Assembly (NCBI RefSeq): GCF_000739085.1
Contig: NZ_CP009110.1
Coordinates: 2,976,001 to 3,040,000 of the forward strand
Direction: 5' to 3'
From: Amycolatopsis methanolica 239
GTDB lineage: Bacteria > Actinomycetota > Actinomycetes > Mycobacteriales > Pseudonocardiaceae
DNA length: 64,000 nucleotides
Position 1 is the first letter of the stretch. Every line of letters starts with the position of its first letter. The notes beneath the pieces are model-generated. The model was given only the letters and a program-made list of their open reading frames with translations. It ran no database searches and was not told the DNA's origin. Shown in pieces: positions 18,748-28,593 of this stretch. A program made the position numbers and the translations under genes.

Positions 18748-18815
18748 CGGGAACGTGTACGCCCTGCGTCGAATTCCATGTTTCCGACGAGGTGTTCGAA
18801 GAGGTCGGCGCGTAA
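18691..18815 (+). repeat. Imperfect tandem duplication of the yebC 3' end
   Basis: Bases 18691-18747, the end of yebC, recur imperfectly at 18752-18815. Both copies contain AACGTGTACGCC, TTTCCGACGAGGTG and CGAAGAGGTC, and both end in GCGCGT plus a stop (TGA, then TAA). The second copy lies in a different frame from yebC and has no start of its own, so it is a non-coding remnant before the terminator. Confidence 0.8.
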
Positions 18816-18826
18816 CACCGTACTTC

Positions 18827-18864
18827 CCAAGGCCCTCCGGTGCGCCCGCACCGGAGGGCCTTGG
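18827..18864 (+). terminator. Strong intrinsic terminator after yebC
   Basis: A perfect 17-bp stem (ccaaggccctccggtgc and its complement) with a 4-nt loop. It closes the pdxT-yebC unit. Confidence 0.9.
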
Positions 18865-18923
18865 CGTGCAACGGGAATTTTCCACCACCGGGGGCTGTCC
18901 CGCCGCCGCCGGCGTACGGCAGA

Positions 18924-19442
18924 ATGCCGCCCGTGACCGAGACCCTCGTGCCCGAAGAATCCGACCTCCTCGAGTGGATCGTCAACCAGGCCGAGACCCG
19001 CGGCAACGCGGTGATCTCCGTGGCGGCCGACGATTCCGGCGCGGGGTACGCGTTCACGGCGTGCGTGTGGGCGCTGCACGAGGTCCCCGAGGCCGTCGTC
19101 GTCGGGCTGCCCGAGCAGATGGCGCCGATCCTGCTCGACGCGTACGTGGACCGCGCCGCCAACGGCGAGGAGTTCGTGCCGGGCAAGGTCTACGACGACT
19201 TCTTCGAGGGCGTGCCGGTCACCTTCGAGCGCGTCGCCAAGGGCCACTACCTCGAGTACCTCGGCAGCGCGTTCCTCGTCTACCCGGACGGCGACTTCCC
19301 CGCGCTGCAGATCATCGTCGCCACGCCGGACGGGCACTGGCCGTGGAGCGCGGACGCGCCGGAGGGGTTCGCCGACTGGCAGCCGGTGCTGACCGAGAGC
19401 GGCGCGCCGGAGAGCTGGACCCCGGGCGTCGACGGTCCATAA
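18924..19442 (+). CDS. DUF4262-like protein
   Basis: A 172-residue acidic soluble protein without membrane segments. The pattern GYAFTACVWALHEVPEAVVVGLPEQMA, followed by YVDRAANGEEFVPGKVYDDFFEGVPVTF, resembles the DUF4262 family, whose function is unknown. An ATG at 18924 and an in-frame GTG at 18933 are both possible starts; neither has a clear ribosome-binding site. It stands alone between the yebC terminator and the ruvC promoter. Confidence 0.72.
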   Translation: MPPVTETLVPEESDLLEWIVNQAETRGNAVISVAADDSGAGYAFTACVWALHEVPEAVVVGLPEQMAPILLDAYVDRAANGEEFVPGKVYDDFFEGVPVTFERVAKGHYLEYLGSAFLVYPDGDFPALQIIVATPDGHWPWSADAPEGFADWQPVLTESGAPESWTPGVDGP

Positions 19443-19505
19443 AGGACGATCATCGGCCCCGGCGCGTCCTGCCGGGCGCGCGCCGCGTGGCGCGGTAGCC
19501 TCACC

Positions 19506-19521
19506 TCGAACGCGTGTTCGG
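19506..19521. promoter_or_regulatory. LexA (SOS) box upstream of ruvCAB
   Basis: tcgaacgcgtgttcgg matches the actinobacterial SOS consensus TCGAAC-N4-GTTCGA in 11 of 12 fixed positions. It lies 17 bp before the ruvC GTG, as expected for DNA-damage induction of ruvCAB. Confidence 0.82.
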
Positions 19522-19538
19522 CGGCAGGAGGGTGATCG

Positions 19539-20168
19539 GTGCGAGTGCTCGGCGTGGACCCCGGACTGACCCGGTGCGGGCTCGGCGTGGTGGACGGGGG
19601 GACCGGCCGCACCGTCAGCTGCGTCGCGGTGGACGTCGTCCGCACGCCGGTCGACGACACGCTGGAACGGCGCCTGCTCGCGGTCTCCGACGCCGTCGAG
19701 CACTGGCTGGACACCTACCGTCCGGAGGCGGTCGCCGTCGAGCGCGTCTTCAGCCAGCACAACGTGCGCACCGCGATGGGCACCGCGCAGGCCGGGGGAG
19801 TCGTGGCGCTGGCCGCCGCCCGCCGCGGGCTGCCGGTCGTCTTCCACACCCCGAGCGAGGTCAAGGCCGCCGTCACCGGCAGCGGCCGCGCGGACAAGGC
19901 GCAGGTCACCGGCATGGTCACCCGGCTGCTCGGGCTCGCGCAGGCGCCGCGCCCGGCCGACGCGGCCGACGCGCTCGCGCTGGCCATCTGCCACCTGTGG
20001 CGCCAGCCGATGCGCGACCGGCTCGCCGAAGCCGAGGCGCGCGCGGCCGAACTCGCCCGCGCGCACAAGGCCCGGCTCGCCGCGGCGGCGAAGTCGGCAG
20101 GCACCGTGGCGGCGGTGGCGCCCCGCCGGGCGAACACGCGGACACCAGGGAAGGGAGTGCGGGGATGA
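19539..20168 (+). CDS. ruvC: Holliday junction resolvase RuvC
   Basis: A 209-residue RNase H-fold endonuclease that cuts four-way junctions after RuvAB branch migration. The first catalytic Asp is in [16 protein letters not shown], the Glu in [16 protein letters not shown], and the last acidic residues in [15 protein letters not shown]. The C-terminal tail after about residue 170 is basic, Ala-rich and longer than in E. coli. The GTG start follows AGGAGG. The stop overlaps the ruvA ATG, and a LexA box lies directly upstream. Confidence 0.97.
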   Translation: MRVLGVDPGLTRCGLGVVDGGTGRTVSCVAVDVVRTPVDDTLERRLLAVSDAVEHWLDTYRPEAVAVERVFSQHNVRTAMGTAQAGGVVALAAARRGLPVVFHTPSEVKAAVTGSGRADKAQVTGMVTRLLGLAQAPRPADAADALALAICHLWRQPMRDRLAEAEARAAELARAHKARLAAAAKSAGTVAAVAPRRANTRTPGKGVRG

Positions 20169-20758
20169 TCTCCTCGGTCCGGGGCGAGGTGCTTTCGGTC
20201 GGGCTCGACCACGTCGTGGTGGAGGTCGGCGGGGTCGGCCTCGCGGTGCAGGCCACGCCGTCGACGCTGGCCACGCTGCGGCGCGGCGAAGAGGTCCGCC
20301 TCTACACGTCGCTCGTCGTGCGCGAGGACTCGCTGACGCTGTTCGGCTTCGCCGACGCCGAGGCCCGCGAGCTGTTCGGGCTGCTGCAGACCGTCTCCGG
20401 CATCGGGCCGCGGCTGGCGCTGGCGGCGCTGGCCGTGCTCGACCCGGACAAGCTGCGCACGGCGCTCGCCGAAGGCAACATCACCGTGCTCACCCAGGTG
20501 CCGGGCATCGGCCGCAAAGGTGCCGAGCGGCTCACCCTGGAACTGCGGGACAAGGTCACCGCGGCCGGCGGGAGTGCCGAGGCCGCCGCGGCACCGGCGG
20601 CGGGCGCGGTGCGCGCCGAGGTCGTCGAGGCGCTCACCGGCCTCGGCTTCCCCGCCAAGCAGGCCGAGCAGGCCGTGGAGAAGGTGCTGGCCGCCGGCGG
20701 CGCCGACACCACCCCGGCCGTGCTGCGCGCCGCGCTGAGCACCCTCGGGCGCAAGTGA
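20165..20758 (+). CDS. ruvA: Holliday junction branch-migration protein RuvA
   Basis: A 197-residue protein: N-terminal OB fold ([20 protein letters not shown]), two helix-hairpin-helix motifs in the middle ([12 protein letters not shown] and [11 protein letters not shown]), an Ala-rich linker and a C-terminal three-helix domain that contacts RuvB ([17 protein letters not shown]). It holds the Holliday junction in a tetramer. The ATG overlaps the ruvC stop, and ruvB follows 12 bp later. Confidence 0.97.
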   Translation: MISSVRGEVLSVGLDHVVVEVGGVGLAVQATPSTLATLRRGEEVRLYTSLVVREDSLTLFGFADAEARELFGLLQTVSGIGPRLALAALAVLDPDKLRTALAEGNITVLTQVPGIGRKGAERLTLELRDKVTAAGGSAEAAAAPAAGAVRAEVVEALTGLGFPAKQAEQAVEKVLAAGGADTTPAVLRAALSTLGRK

Positions 20759-20770
20759 GGCTGCTGACGC

Positions 20771-21829
20771 GTGCACGATGAAGAGGTGACCGAGCACCCG
20801 GCGGACGAGACCCTCTCCGCGCTGCCCCAGCTGGGCGAGCGCGAGATGGAGACGACGCTGCGCCCGAGCAGGCTGAGCGAGTTCATCGGCCAGCCGCGCG
20901 TGCGCGAGCAGCTGGAACTGGTGCTGGAGAGCGCCCGGCGGCGCGGCGTGCCGCCGGACCACGTCCTGCTGTCCGGCCCGCCCGGCCTGGGCAAGACGAG
21001 CCTCGCGATGATCGTCGCGGCCGAGCTGGACGCCTCGATCCGCATCACCTCTGGCCCGGCGCTGGAACGCGCCGGCGACCTCGCCGCGATGCTGTCCAAC
21101 CTCGCCGAGGGCGACGTGCTGTTCATCGACGAGATCCACCGGATCGCGCGCCCCGCCGAGGAGATGCTCTACCTGGCGATGGAGGACTTCCGCGTCGACG
21201 TGGTCGTCGGCAAGGGCCCGGGCGCCACCAGCATCCCGCTGGAGATCGCGCCGTTCACCCTGGTCGGCGCCACCACCCGCTCCGGTGCGCTGACCGGCCC
21301 GCTGCGCGACCGGTTCGGCTTCACCGGCCAGATGGAGTTCTACGCCGACCACGAGCTCGACCAGGTGGTCCGCCGCTCGGCGAAGATCCTGGACATCGAG
21401 ATCGACGCCGAGGGCAGCGCGGAGATCGCCCGCCGCTCGCGCGGCACGCCCCGCATCGCCAACCGGCTGCTGCGCCGCGTCCGCGACTACGCCGAGGTCC
21501 GCGAGGACGGCAAGGTCACCCTCGCCGTCGCCCGCGCCGCGCTGGCCGTCTACGACGTCGACGAGCTTGGCCTGGACCGGCTGGACCGCGCGGTGCTGTC
21601 GGCGCTGGTGCACTCCTTCGGCGGCGGTCCGGTCGGGGTGTCCACCCTCGCCGTCGCCGTCGGCGAGGAACCGGCGACGGTCGAGGAAGTCTGCGAGCCC
21701 TACCTGGTGCGCGCGGGTATGCTCGCGCGCACTCCGCGTGGCCGGGTGGCGACGGCGAGTGCCTGGGAGCACCTGGGGCTGCGCCCCCCGCCCCGCCCGG
21801 ACCAGGCAGGGCCTACCCTGTTCGACTAA
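20771..21829 (+). CDS. ruvB: Holliday junction DNA helicase RuvB
   Basis: A 352-residue AAA+ motor. Walker A is [11 protein letters not shown], Walker B is LFIDEIHR, sensor 1 lies in LVGATTRSG and the arginine finger in GPLRDRFG. The C-terminal winged helix contains [13 protein letters not shown]. It drives branch migration on RuvA-bound junctions. The GTG at 20771 is the first start after ruvA; another GTG at 20786 is in frame. It is the last gene of the SOS-controlled ruvCAB unit. Confidence 0.97.
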   Translation: MHDEEVTEHPADETLSALPQLGEREMETTLRPSRLSEFIGQPRVREQLELVLESARRRGVPPDHVLLSGPPGLGKTSLAMIVAAELDASIRITSGPALERAGDLAAMLSNLAEGDVLFIDEIHRIARPAEEMLYLAMEDFRVDVVVGKGPGATSIPLEIAPFTLVGATTRSGALTGPLRDRFGFTGQMEFYADHELDQVVRRSAKILDIEIDAEGSAEIARRSRGTPRIANRLLRRVRDYAEVREDGKVTLAVARAALAVYDVDELGLDRLDRAVLSALVHSFGGGPVGVSTLAVAVGEEPATVEEVCEPYLVRAGMLARTPRGRVATASAWEHLGLRPPPRPDQAGPTLFD

Positions 21830-21926
21830 CCGGGTGCTGGCCTGGCCAGTGGTGCCTGGCACACTCGAAAGAGCACATCCGGACAAATTGGTGAGCGGCC
21901 GGGCGTCGCACACCGAATGGAGAATC

Positions 21927-22322
21927 ATGGAACAGCTTTTCCTGCCGTTGCTGCTCATGCTCGTCGTGGCGATCCCGCTGGTGATGGGCACCCGGAAGCA
22001 GAAGCGTGCTGTGCAGGAGCAGCAGAAGCTGCAGAGCAGCCTGTCCGAGGGCGACCGGGTGATGACCACCTCCGGCCTGTACGGCACGGTGGCGGACACC
22101 AGCAGCGACACCACGATCGACATCGAGATCGCGCCCGGCGTCGTGACGACGTGGCTGCGCCAGGCGGTGCGCGAGAAGGTCGCGCCCGAGGTGGCCGACG
22201 AGGTCGAGACCGACGAGGACGACGCGGCCGAGACCGCCGAGGTCACCGAGACGGTCGAGGCGCCCAGGGCCGAGGCCGGCGAGAAGGCCGTTGCTCCGTC
22301 GCTGGAGAGCGAGAAGAAGTAG
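21927..22322 (+). CDS. yajC: Preprotein translocase subunit YajC
   Basis: A 131-residue protein: one N-terminal transmembrane helix (LFLPLLLMLVVAIPLVMG), a conserved SLSEGDRVMTTSGLYGTVAD domain, and an acidic, disordered C-terminal tail of about 45 residues. YajC associates with SecDF at the Sec translocon. The ATG at 21927 follows a GGAG sequence. The order ruvCAB-yajC-secD-secF is standard in actinobacteria. Confidence 0.94.
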   Translation: MEQLFLPLLLMLVVAIPLVMGTRKQKRAVQEQQKLQSSLSEGDRVMTTSGLYGTVADTSSDTTIDIEIAPGVVTTWLRQAVREKVAPEVADEVETDEDDAAETAEVTETVEAPRAEAGEKAVAPSLESEKK

Positions 22323-22338
22323 CCCAACGGAGGGCAAC

Positions 22339-22367
22339 ACCCCGGCGTCCGGTGGTGACGCCGGGGT
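22339..22367 (+). terminator. Stem-loop between yajC and secD
   Basis: accccggcgtc and gacgccggggt form an 11-bp stem with a 7-nt loop, 16 bp after the yajC stop. It probably causes partial termination before secD. Confidence 0.65.
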
Positions 22368-22462
22368 CAACGCCGCGTTCACAACGCGGCGAGTAGTGTC
22401 TGCGTACCGCCGCGTAGGCGGCACGAACCCCGCGTAGCTGACCGTCGAGGAGAACGACCACC

Positions 22463-24037
22463 GTGGCACCACCGGCCGGGCGGATCCGCCCGGGACGCTA
22501 TCTCGGCTTCTTCGTCCTGATCGTGGTCGTGCTCTACGCCCTGGTGTTCTTCACCGGCGGCGGGAAGCCCACGCCGAAGCTGGGCATCGACCTGCAGGGC
22601 GGCACCCGGGTGACGCTGAGCGCGCGCACCCCGGACGGCTCCGCGCCCTCGCGCGAGTCGCTCAACCAGGCGCGCCAGATCATCGAGACCCGCGTGAACG
22701 GGATCGGGGTCAGCGGCACCGAGGTGGTCCTCGACGGCAACAACATCGTGATCACCGTCCCCGGCGAGCAGGGCGACCAGGCCAAGAAGCTCGGCCAGAC
22801 CGCCCAGCTCGGCTTCCGCAAGGTGATCGACGCGCAGCCGGTGACCACCCCGCCGGTCGCGCCGCCGCCCGGTCAGGCCGACGACCCGGCCGCGATCCAG
22901 GAGGCCAAGGCCGCCCGCCAGGCCGCGGACCTGGTCACCGGCACCGGCGACTCGCTCGCCGCGGGGCCGAACGCGTCCGCCGCGCTGGCCGCGTTCACCT
23001 GCTCCACGCAGGACCCGCTGCGCGGCAACGACGACCCGAACCTGCCGCTGCTCACCTGCGACCAGGCCGGCACGGAGAAGTATCTGCTCGGCCCGGTGTT
23101 CCTGAAGGGCACCGAGATCGACAACGCGGTGTCCTCGTCGCCGGCGCAGAACAAGCCGCAGTGGACCGTCGACCTCACCTTCAAGTCCGAGGGCCGCCAG
23201 GTCTGGGCCGACTTCACCACGGCCAACATCGGCCAGCGCGCCGCGTTCGTGCTCGACACGCAGGTCGTGTCCGCGCCGACCATCCAGAGCGCGATCCTCG
23301 ACGGCAACACCCAGATCAGCGGCAACTTCACGCAGGCGCAGACCAAGGACCTCGCCGACGTCCTGAAGTACGGCTCGCTGCCGCTGTCGTTCACCTCCTC
23401 CGACGCCACCACCGTATCGGCCACACTCGGCCTCGCCTCGCTCGAGGCGGGCCTGATCGCCGGCGGCATCGGCCTCGCGCTGGTGTTCATCTACTGCCTG
23501 GTCTACTACCGCCTGCTCGGGGTGCTCACGGTCGTCTCGCTGGCGTTGTCCGGCCTGATCGTCTACGCGGTGCTGGTCCTGCTCGGGCGGTGGATCAACT
23601 TCACGCTCGACCTGGCGGGCGTCGCCGGGTTCATCATCGCGATCGGTGTCACCGCGGACTCGTTCGTGGTGTTCTTCGAACGGCTCAAGGACGAGATCCG
23701 CGAGGGCGGCCGCAGCTTCCGCTCCGCGGTGCCGCGCGGCTGGGTGCGCGCCCGCCGCACGATCCTGGCCTCGGACGCGGTCATGTTCCTCGCCTCCGCG
23801 GTGCTCTACGCCATCGCGGTGGGCGACGTCCAGGGCTTCGCGTTCACCCTCGGCATGTCGACCGTGCTCGACCTGATCGTGGTGTTCCTCGTGACGCACC
23901 CGCTGGTCGCGCTGGCGTCGAGGTCGAAGTTCCTGTCCCAGCCGAAGCTCACCGGCCTCGGCGGCGTGCAGACGCTGGCCGCGGAGCGCCGGTCCGCGCG
24001 CAAGGTGCCCGCCGGCGCGGGCGCGAAGGAGTCCTGA
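22463..24037 (+). CDS. secD: Protein translocase subunit SecD
   Basis: A 524-residue RND-like membrane protein that, with SecF, uses the proton gradient to complete protein export. An N-terminal helix is followed by the D1 motif GIDLQGGTRVTL, a large periplasmic-type P1 domain with a Pro/Ala-rich insertion (about residues 130-160), and a C-terminal bundle of about five helices including IAIGVTADSFVVFFERLKDE. The GTG at 22463 follows GAGGAGAA. secF begins 1 bp after the stop. Confidence 0.97.
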   Translation: MAPPAGRIRPGRYLGFFVLIVVVLYALVFFTGGGKPTPKLGIDLQGGTRVTLSARTPDGSAPSRESLNQARQIIETRVNGIGVSGTEVVLDGNNIVITVPGEQGDQAKKLGQTAQLGFRKVIDAQPVTTPPVAPPPGQADDPAAIQEAKAARQAADLVTGTGDSLAAGPNASAALAAFTCSTQDPLRGNDDPNLPLLTCDQAGTEKYLLGPVFLKGTEIDNAVSSSPAQNKPQWTVDLTFKSEGRQVWADFTTANIGQRAAFVLDTQVVSAPTIQSAILDGNTQISGNFTQAQTKDLADVLKYGSLPLSFTSSDATTVSATLGLASLEAGLIAGGIGLALVFIYCLVYYRLLGVLTVVSLALSGLIVYAVLVLLGRWINFTLDLAGVAGFIIAIGVTADSFVVFFERLKDEIREGGRSFRSAVPRGWVRARRTILASDAVMFLASAVLYAIAVGDVQGFAFTLGMSTVLDLIVVFLVTHPLVALASRSKFLSQPKLTGLGGVQTLAAERRSARKVPAGAGAKES

Positions 24038-24038
24038 C

Positions 24039-25268
24039 GTGGCAGACGAGCTGAACACCGAGAGCACGGACGCCGCGCCGGCCACGAAGAAGGCCGGGCG
24101 GGAGAGCGTCTTCCACCGCCTCTACGTCGGCACCGGCGCCTTCGACATCGTCGGCAAGCGCAAGCGCTGGTACATCTTCTTCGCGGTCCTGGTCCTGGTG
24201 TGCATCGCCTCGATCGGCATCAAGGGCTTCAACCTCGGCATCGAGTTCGAGGGCGGCACCCAGATCCAGATGCCGGCGCGCGGCGCGAACGGCCCGATCA
24301 CCGCCGACGAGGCCAAGCAGGCGTTCGCCGACGCGCTCGGCCAGCAGGCCGACTCGGCGCAGACGGTCGGCGTCGGCGACGCGGCCACCGTCGAGCTGCG
24401 GTCGGACACCCTCGACGCCGACCAGGTCGCCAAGGTCAAGCAGACCCTGTTCGACCAGCTCCAGCCGATCGGCGGCAACGGCCAGCCGAGCGTGCAGGCC
24501 ATCAGCGACAGCGCGGTCAGCGCGTCCTGGGGCCAGGAGATCTCGCAGCAGGCGCTGATCGCGCTCGCCGTGTTCATGGTCCTGGTGACCGTGTTCCTGG
24601 CGGTCTACTTCGAGCGCTGGATGGCGGTCACCGCGCTCATCGCGCTGGTGCACGACATCGTCGTCACCGCGGGCATCTACTCGCTCGTCGGGTTCGAGGT
24701 CACGCCGGCGACGGTGATCGGCCTGCTGACCATCCTCGGGTTCTCCCTCTACGACACCGTGGTGGTGTTCGACAAGGTCAAGGAGAACACCCGCGGCATC
24801 CTCGGCCTGACGCGCCGCACCTACGCCGAGACCGCGAACCTGGCGCTGAACCAGACGCTGATGCGCTCGATCAACACCTCGGTCATCGCGCTGCTGCCGG
24901 TGCTGGGCCTGCTGGTCGTCGGCTACATCCTGCTCGGGTCCGGCACGCTGCAGGACCTCGCGCTGGTGCAGCTGAGCGGCATGCTCGCCGGCGTGCTGTC
25001 GTCGCTGTTCCTGGCGACCCCGCTGCTGGTGGACTTCAAGATGCGCGACCCGAGGTACAAGCAGCAGGCCGAGCGGGTCCGCGCGCGCCGCGCCAACCAG
25101 GCCCGCAAGGCCGCCGAGCGCGAGGCCGACTTCGACGCGAGCGACGACGAGGCGCTGGACGCCGAGCTGCGCAAGGAGAAGGCCTACGCGGCGGCCGCGA
25201 GCATCCCGGCCCGCACCCCGAAGTCGCAGCCGCGGCGCGGGCGGCCGTCGGGCAAGCGGAAGCGCTGA
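24039..25268 (+). CDS. secF: Protein translocase subunit SecF
   Basis: A 409-residue partner of SecD: one N-terminal helix after a 45-residue cytosolic stretch, GIEFEGGTQI as the D1 equivalent, a short outer domain, then membrane helices with LTILGFSLYDTVVVFDKVKEN. The C-terminal tail of about 75 residues is charged and Lys/Arg-rich, longer than in E. coli. It starts with GTG 1 bp after secD and is followed 1 bp later by apt. Confidence 0.97.
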   Translation: MADELNTESTDAAPATKKAGRESVFHRLYVGTGAFDIVGKRKRWYIFFAVLVLVCIASIGIKGFNLGIEFEGGTQIQMPARGANGPITADEAKQAFADALGQQADSAQTVGVGDAATVELRSDTLDADQVAKVKQTLFDQLQPIGGNGQPSVQAISDSAVSASWGQEISQQALIALAVFMVLVTVFLAVYFERWMAVTALIALVHDIVVTAGIYSLVGFEVTPATVIGLLTILGFSLYDTVVVFDKVKENTRGILGLTRRTYAETANLALNQTLMRSINTSVIALLPVLGLLVVGYILLGSGTLQDLALVQLSGMLAGVLSSLFLATPLLVDFKMRDPRYKQQAERVRARRANQARKAAEREADFDASDDEALDAELRKEKAYAAAASIPARTPKSQPRRGRPSGKRKR

Positions 25269-25269
25269 C

Positions 25270-25788
25270 GTGGACCTGGAGCGTGCGCTCGGCCTGATCG
25301 CCGAGGTGCCGGACTTCCCGGAGCCCGGTGTGCTGTTCCGGGACCTGTCGCCGCTGTTCGCCGACGCGGACGGGTTCGCGGCGGTGATCGACGCGCTGGC
25401 GGCGACGGTCGACCCGGGCACTGACGTGCTGGCCGCGGTCGAGGCGCGCGGGTTCCTGCTCGCCGCGGCCGTCGGCTACGCCCGCGGGATGGGTGTCGTC
25501 CTGGTGCGCAAGCCCGGGAAGCTGCCCAACGTGGCCGGGCGGGTGGACTACGCCCTGGAGTACGGCTCGGCGACCCTGGAGCTGCCGTCCGGCGTGGTGC
25601 GGCCGGGGCAGCGGGCCGTGGTGCTCGACGACGTGCTCGCCACCGGCGGCACCGTCGCCGCGGCCTGTGAGCTGCTGGAGAAGGCCGGCGCTACGGTCAC
25701 CGGCGTGTCCGTGGTGATGGAGCTGGCCGCCCTCGACGGGCGGTCGGCGCTGAGTGGCCGGAAGGTCAGCTCGCTCCTGGTCACCTGA
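25270..25788 (+). CDS. apt: Adenine phosphoribosyltransferase
   Basis: A 172-residue type I phosphoribosyltransferase that makes AMP from adenine and PRPP. DFPEPGVLFRDLSPLFAD at the N-terminus, VEARGFLLAAAVGYARG in the middle and the PRPP-binding motif AVVLDDVLATGGTVAAA identify it. It begins 1 bp after the secF stop, and rel follows, giving the classic secDF-apt-rel arrangement that links purine salvage with (p)ppGpp metabolism. Confidence 0.96.
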   Translation: MDLERALGLIAEVPDFPEPGVLFRDLSPLFADADGFAAVIDALAATVDPGTDVLAAVEARGFLLAAAVGYARGMGVVLVRKPGKLPNVAGRVDYALEYGSATLELPSGVVRPGQRAVVLDDVLATGGTVAAACELLEKAGATVTGVSVVMELAALDGRSALSGRKVSSLLVT

Positions 25789-25894
25789 CCGTTCGGCGCG
25801 CGAGCGCGGCGGTCGGCGCGGCTGGGAACAACGAGGTGGCCCGCCGGGGTTACGCTTGGTGCTCTGAAGGCCGCGCGATCAGCAGGAGGTGGGC

Positions 25895-28225
25895 TTGAGC
25901 CAGGAGCTCGAAAGCCCGGCGCCCGCCCGGGAGACCGCCGACAACCGCGGCACGCAGCCGCAGGGCGTCACCAGGGCACCGTCCGCCACGCGGCGGGTCC
26001 GCGCCCGGCTCGCGCGGCGGATCACCGCTCAGCGCGCCGCGCCGGTGAAGCAGGTGCTGGAGCCGCTCGCCGCGATCCACCGCGACCTGCACCCGAACGC
26101 CGACCTGAGCCTCCTGCAGCGCGCCTACGACGTCGCCGAGGAGCTGCACCGCCACCAGCGGCGCAAGTCCGGCGACCCGTACATCACGCACCCGCTCGCG
26201 GTGGCGACCATCCTCGCCGAGCTGGGCATGGACACCACCACGCTGGTCGCCGCGCTGCTGCACGACACGGTCGAGGACACCGGCTACTCGGTGGAGCAGC
26301 TGACCGCCGACTTCGGCGACAAGGTCGCCCAGCTCGTCGACGGCGTGACCAAGCTGGACAAGGTGAAGCTCGGCACGGCGGCCGAGGCCGAGACCATCCG
26401 CAAGATGGTCATCGCGATGGCCCGCGATCCGCGCGTGCTGGTCATCAAGCTCGCCGACCGGCTGCACAACATGCGCACCATGCGGTTCCTGCCGCCGGAG
26501 AAGCAGGTCCGCAAGGCCAAGGAGACCCTGGAGGTGCTGGCCCCGCTGGCGCACCGGCTGGGCATGGCCACCGTCAAGTGGGAGCTGGAGGACCTCGCGT
26601 TCGCGATCCTGCAGCCCAAGAAGTACGACGAGATCGTCCGCCTGGTCGCCGACCGGGCCCCGTCGCGGGACATCTACCTGCGCAAGGTGATCGACGAGCT
26701 GACCGGCGCGCTCGGCGGCTCCCGCATCACCGCGAAGGTCGAGGGGCGGCCCAAGCACTACTACTCGATCCACCAGAAGATGATCGTCCGCGGCCGGGAC
26801 CTCGACGACATCCACGACCTGGTGGGCGTGCGGATCCTCGTCGAGGACGTGCGCGACTGCTACGCCGCCATGGGTGTCGTGCACGCGCTGTGGCAGCCGA
26901 TGCCGGGCCGGTTCAAGGACTACATCGCCCAGCCGCGGTTCGGCGTGTACCAGTCGCTGCACACCACGGTGATCGGCCCCGACGGCAAGCCCCTCGAGGT
27001 GCAGATCCGCACCTACGAGATGCACCACACGGCCGAGTACGGCATCGCGGCGCACTGGCGGTACAAGGAAACCAAGGGCACCCACCACGGCACCGCGGTC
27101 GACATCGACGAGATGGCGTGGATGCGGCAGCTGCTCGACTGGCAGCGGGAGGCCGCGGACCCCGGCGAGTTCCTCGACTCGCTGCGCTACGAACTGGCCG
27201 CCCGCGAGATCTTCGTGTTCACGCCCAAGGGCGACGTGGTGACGCTGCCCGTCGGCGGCACGCCGGTGGACTTCGCCTACGCCGTGCACACCGAAGTCGG
27301 GCACCGGTGCATCGGCGCGCGCGTCAACGGCCGCCTGGTGGCGCTGGAACGCAAACTGGAGAACGGCGACGTCGTCGAGATCTTCACCTCCAAGGCGGAG
27401 AACTCCGGGCCGAGCCGCGACTGGCTGACGTTCGCCAAGTCGCCCAAGGCGCGCGCCAAGATCCGCCAGTGGTTCGCCAAGGAACGCCGCGACGAGGCGA
27501 TCGACGCCGGCAAGGACGCGATCACCAAGGAGGTCCGCAAGGTCGGCCTCCCGTTGCAGCGCCTGGTGTCCGCGGAGGCGATGGGCGCGCTGGCGGCCGA
27601 GCTGCACCACCCGGACATCAGCTCGCTGTACGCGGCGGTGGGCGAGAGCCACGTCAGCGCGAAGCACGTCGTGCAGCGGCTGGTGGCGCTGATCGGTGGC
27701 GTCGAGGAGGCCGAGGACGAGCTCGCGGCCCGGTCCACGCCGTCCACGGTCACCCGGCGCCGCGCGGCCAACGACGTGGGTGTCGTGGTCAAGGACGCCA
27801 CCGACGTGTGGACCAAGCTGGCGCGCTGCTGCACCCCGGTGCCCGGCGACGAGATCCTCGGTTTCGTCACCCGCGGCGGCGGCGTCAGCGTGCACCGCAC
27901 GGACTGCACGAACGCCGAGGACCTGCGCGCACAGCCCGAGCGGCTGGTCGAAGTGGAGTGGGCGCCGTCCGCGAACTCGGTCTTCCTGGTGTCCATCCAG
28001 GTCGAGGCGCTGGACAGGCACCGCCTGCTGTCCGACGTGACGAAGGTGCTGGCCGATGAGAAGGTGAACATCCTGTCCGCCTCGGTGCAGACGTCGCGCG
28101 ACCGGGTGGCGGTCAGCCGGTTCACCTTCGAAATGGGCGACCCCAAGCACCTGGGCCACGTGCTCAAGGTGGTGCGCGGCGTGGAGGGCGTCTACGACGT
28201 GTACCGCGTGACGTCGGCTTCCTAG
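25895..28225 (+). CDS. rel: Bifunctional (p)ppGpp synthetase/hydrolase
   Basis: A 776-residue long RSH enzyme. In order: HD hydrolase ([29 protein letters not shown]), synthetase ([11 protein letters not shown]-like region [16 protein letters not shown] and the [16 protein letters not shown] segment), TGS ([26 protein letters not shown]), helical and zinc-finger region with [11 protein letters not shown], and a C-terminal ACT domain. Both active sites look intact. The TTG at 25895 is favoured because AGGAGG (25884-25889) lies 5 bp upstream; the in-frame GTG at 25889 overlaps that site and is unlikely. Confidence 0.96.
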   Translation: MSQELESPAPARETADNRGTQPQGVTRAPSATRRVRARLARRITAQRAAPVKQVLEPLAAIHRDLHPNADLSLLQRAYDVAEELHRHQRRKSGDPYITHPLAVATILAELGMDTTTLVAALLHDTVEDTGYSVEQLTADFGDKVAQLVDGVTKLDKVKLGTAAEAETIRKMVIAMARDPRVLVIKLADRLHNMRTMRFLPPEKQVRKAKETLEVLAPLAHRLGMATVKWELEDLAFAILQPKKYDEIVRLVADRAPSRDIYLRKVIDELTGALGGSRITAKVEGRPKHYYSIHQKMIVRGRDLDDIHDLVGVRILVEDVRDCYAAMGVVHALWQPMPGRFKDYIAQPRFGVYQSLHTTVIGPDGKPLEVQIRTYEMHHTAEYGIAAHWRYKETKGTHHGTAVDIDEMAWMRQLLDWQREAADPGEFLDSLRYELAAREIFVFTPKGDVVTLPVGGTPVDFAYAVHTEVGHRCIGARVNGRLVALERKLENGDVVEIFTSKAENSGPSRDWLTFAKSPKARAKIRQWFAKERRDEAIDAGKDAITKEVRKVGLPLQRLVSAEAMGALAAELHHPDISSLYAAVGESHVSAKHVVQRLVALIGGVEEAEDELAARSTPSTVTRRRAANDVGVVVKDATDVWTKLARCCTPVPGDEILGFVTRGGGVSVHRTDCTNAEDLRAQPERLVEVEWAPSANSVFLVSIQVEALDRHRLLSDVTKVLADEKVNILSASVQTSRDRVAVSRFTFEMGDPKHLGHVLKVVRGVEGVYDVYRVTSAS

Positions 28226-28242
28226 GGCATCCGGGCGGTCAA

Positions 28243-28285
28243 CCGAGGGTGAGCACGAAGCCGAGCGTCGACGCTTCGTCCTCGG
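28243..28285 (+). terminator. Terminator-like stem-loop after rel
   Basis: An outer stem ccgagg/cctcgg and an inner stem acgaagc/gcttcgt are separated by an asymmetric bulge. It begins 18 bp after the rel stop. Confidence 0.55.
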
Positions 28286-28498
28286 TCGCCCAGAGAACGC
28301 GTAGTCGCCGCAGCCTGCGCTGGGTGGTTGCGCCGACTCGACGCGGTGGCCGGTGGCGAGGACGCGGGCTCCACTGTGGATGCGCCGCCGCCCGCGGGTG
28401 GACGCGCCCGAGGCTGCGCCGTTGTGAGTGAAGGCCCTGCCTACCCCGATCTCGGATCGGGAGGCGACTCGCGTGGAGTTTGAACATTGTTAGCGATG

Positions 28499-28521
28499 CC
28501 CGGCGGGGCTGCCCCGCCGGG
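28499..28521 (+). terminator. GC-rich stem-loop upstream of the crotonase gene
   Basis: cccggcgggg and ccccgccggg form a perfect 10-bp stem with a 3-nt loop and no T run. It could end transcripts coming from rel. Confidence 0.45.
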
Positions 28522-28593
28522 GTGAGAGCCACTGTCGGCCCGCGGTGGTGTGGCTCACGGCGCTCGCCCGGGCGTGCCCTCTAGTGTCGGCTC

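Larger units (their letters stand above)
28226..28593. other. Intergenic region after rel (368 bp)
   Basis: No convincing gene is seen here. A minus-strand open frame (28239-28532) has arginine-rich content typical of a shadow in GC-rich DNA, although its last 19 residues look protein-like. The region contains three stem-loops, at 28243-28285, 28445-28461 and 28499-28521. Confidence 0.6.

Noticed and set aside
28239-28532. Minus-strand 97-codon frame after rel
   Set aside because: The C-terminal 19 residues look protein-like, but the rest is Arg/Pro-rich and there is no clear ribosome-binding site; left as intergenic.
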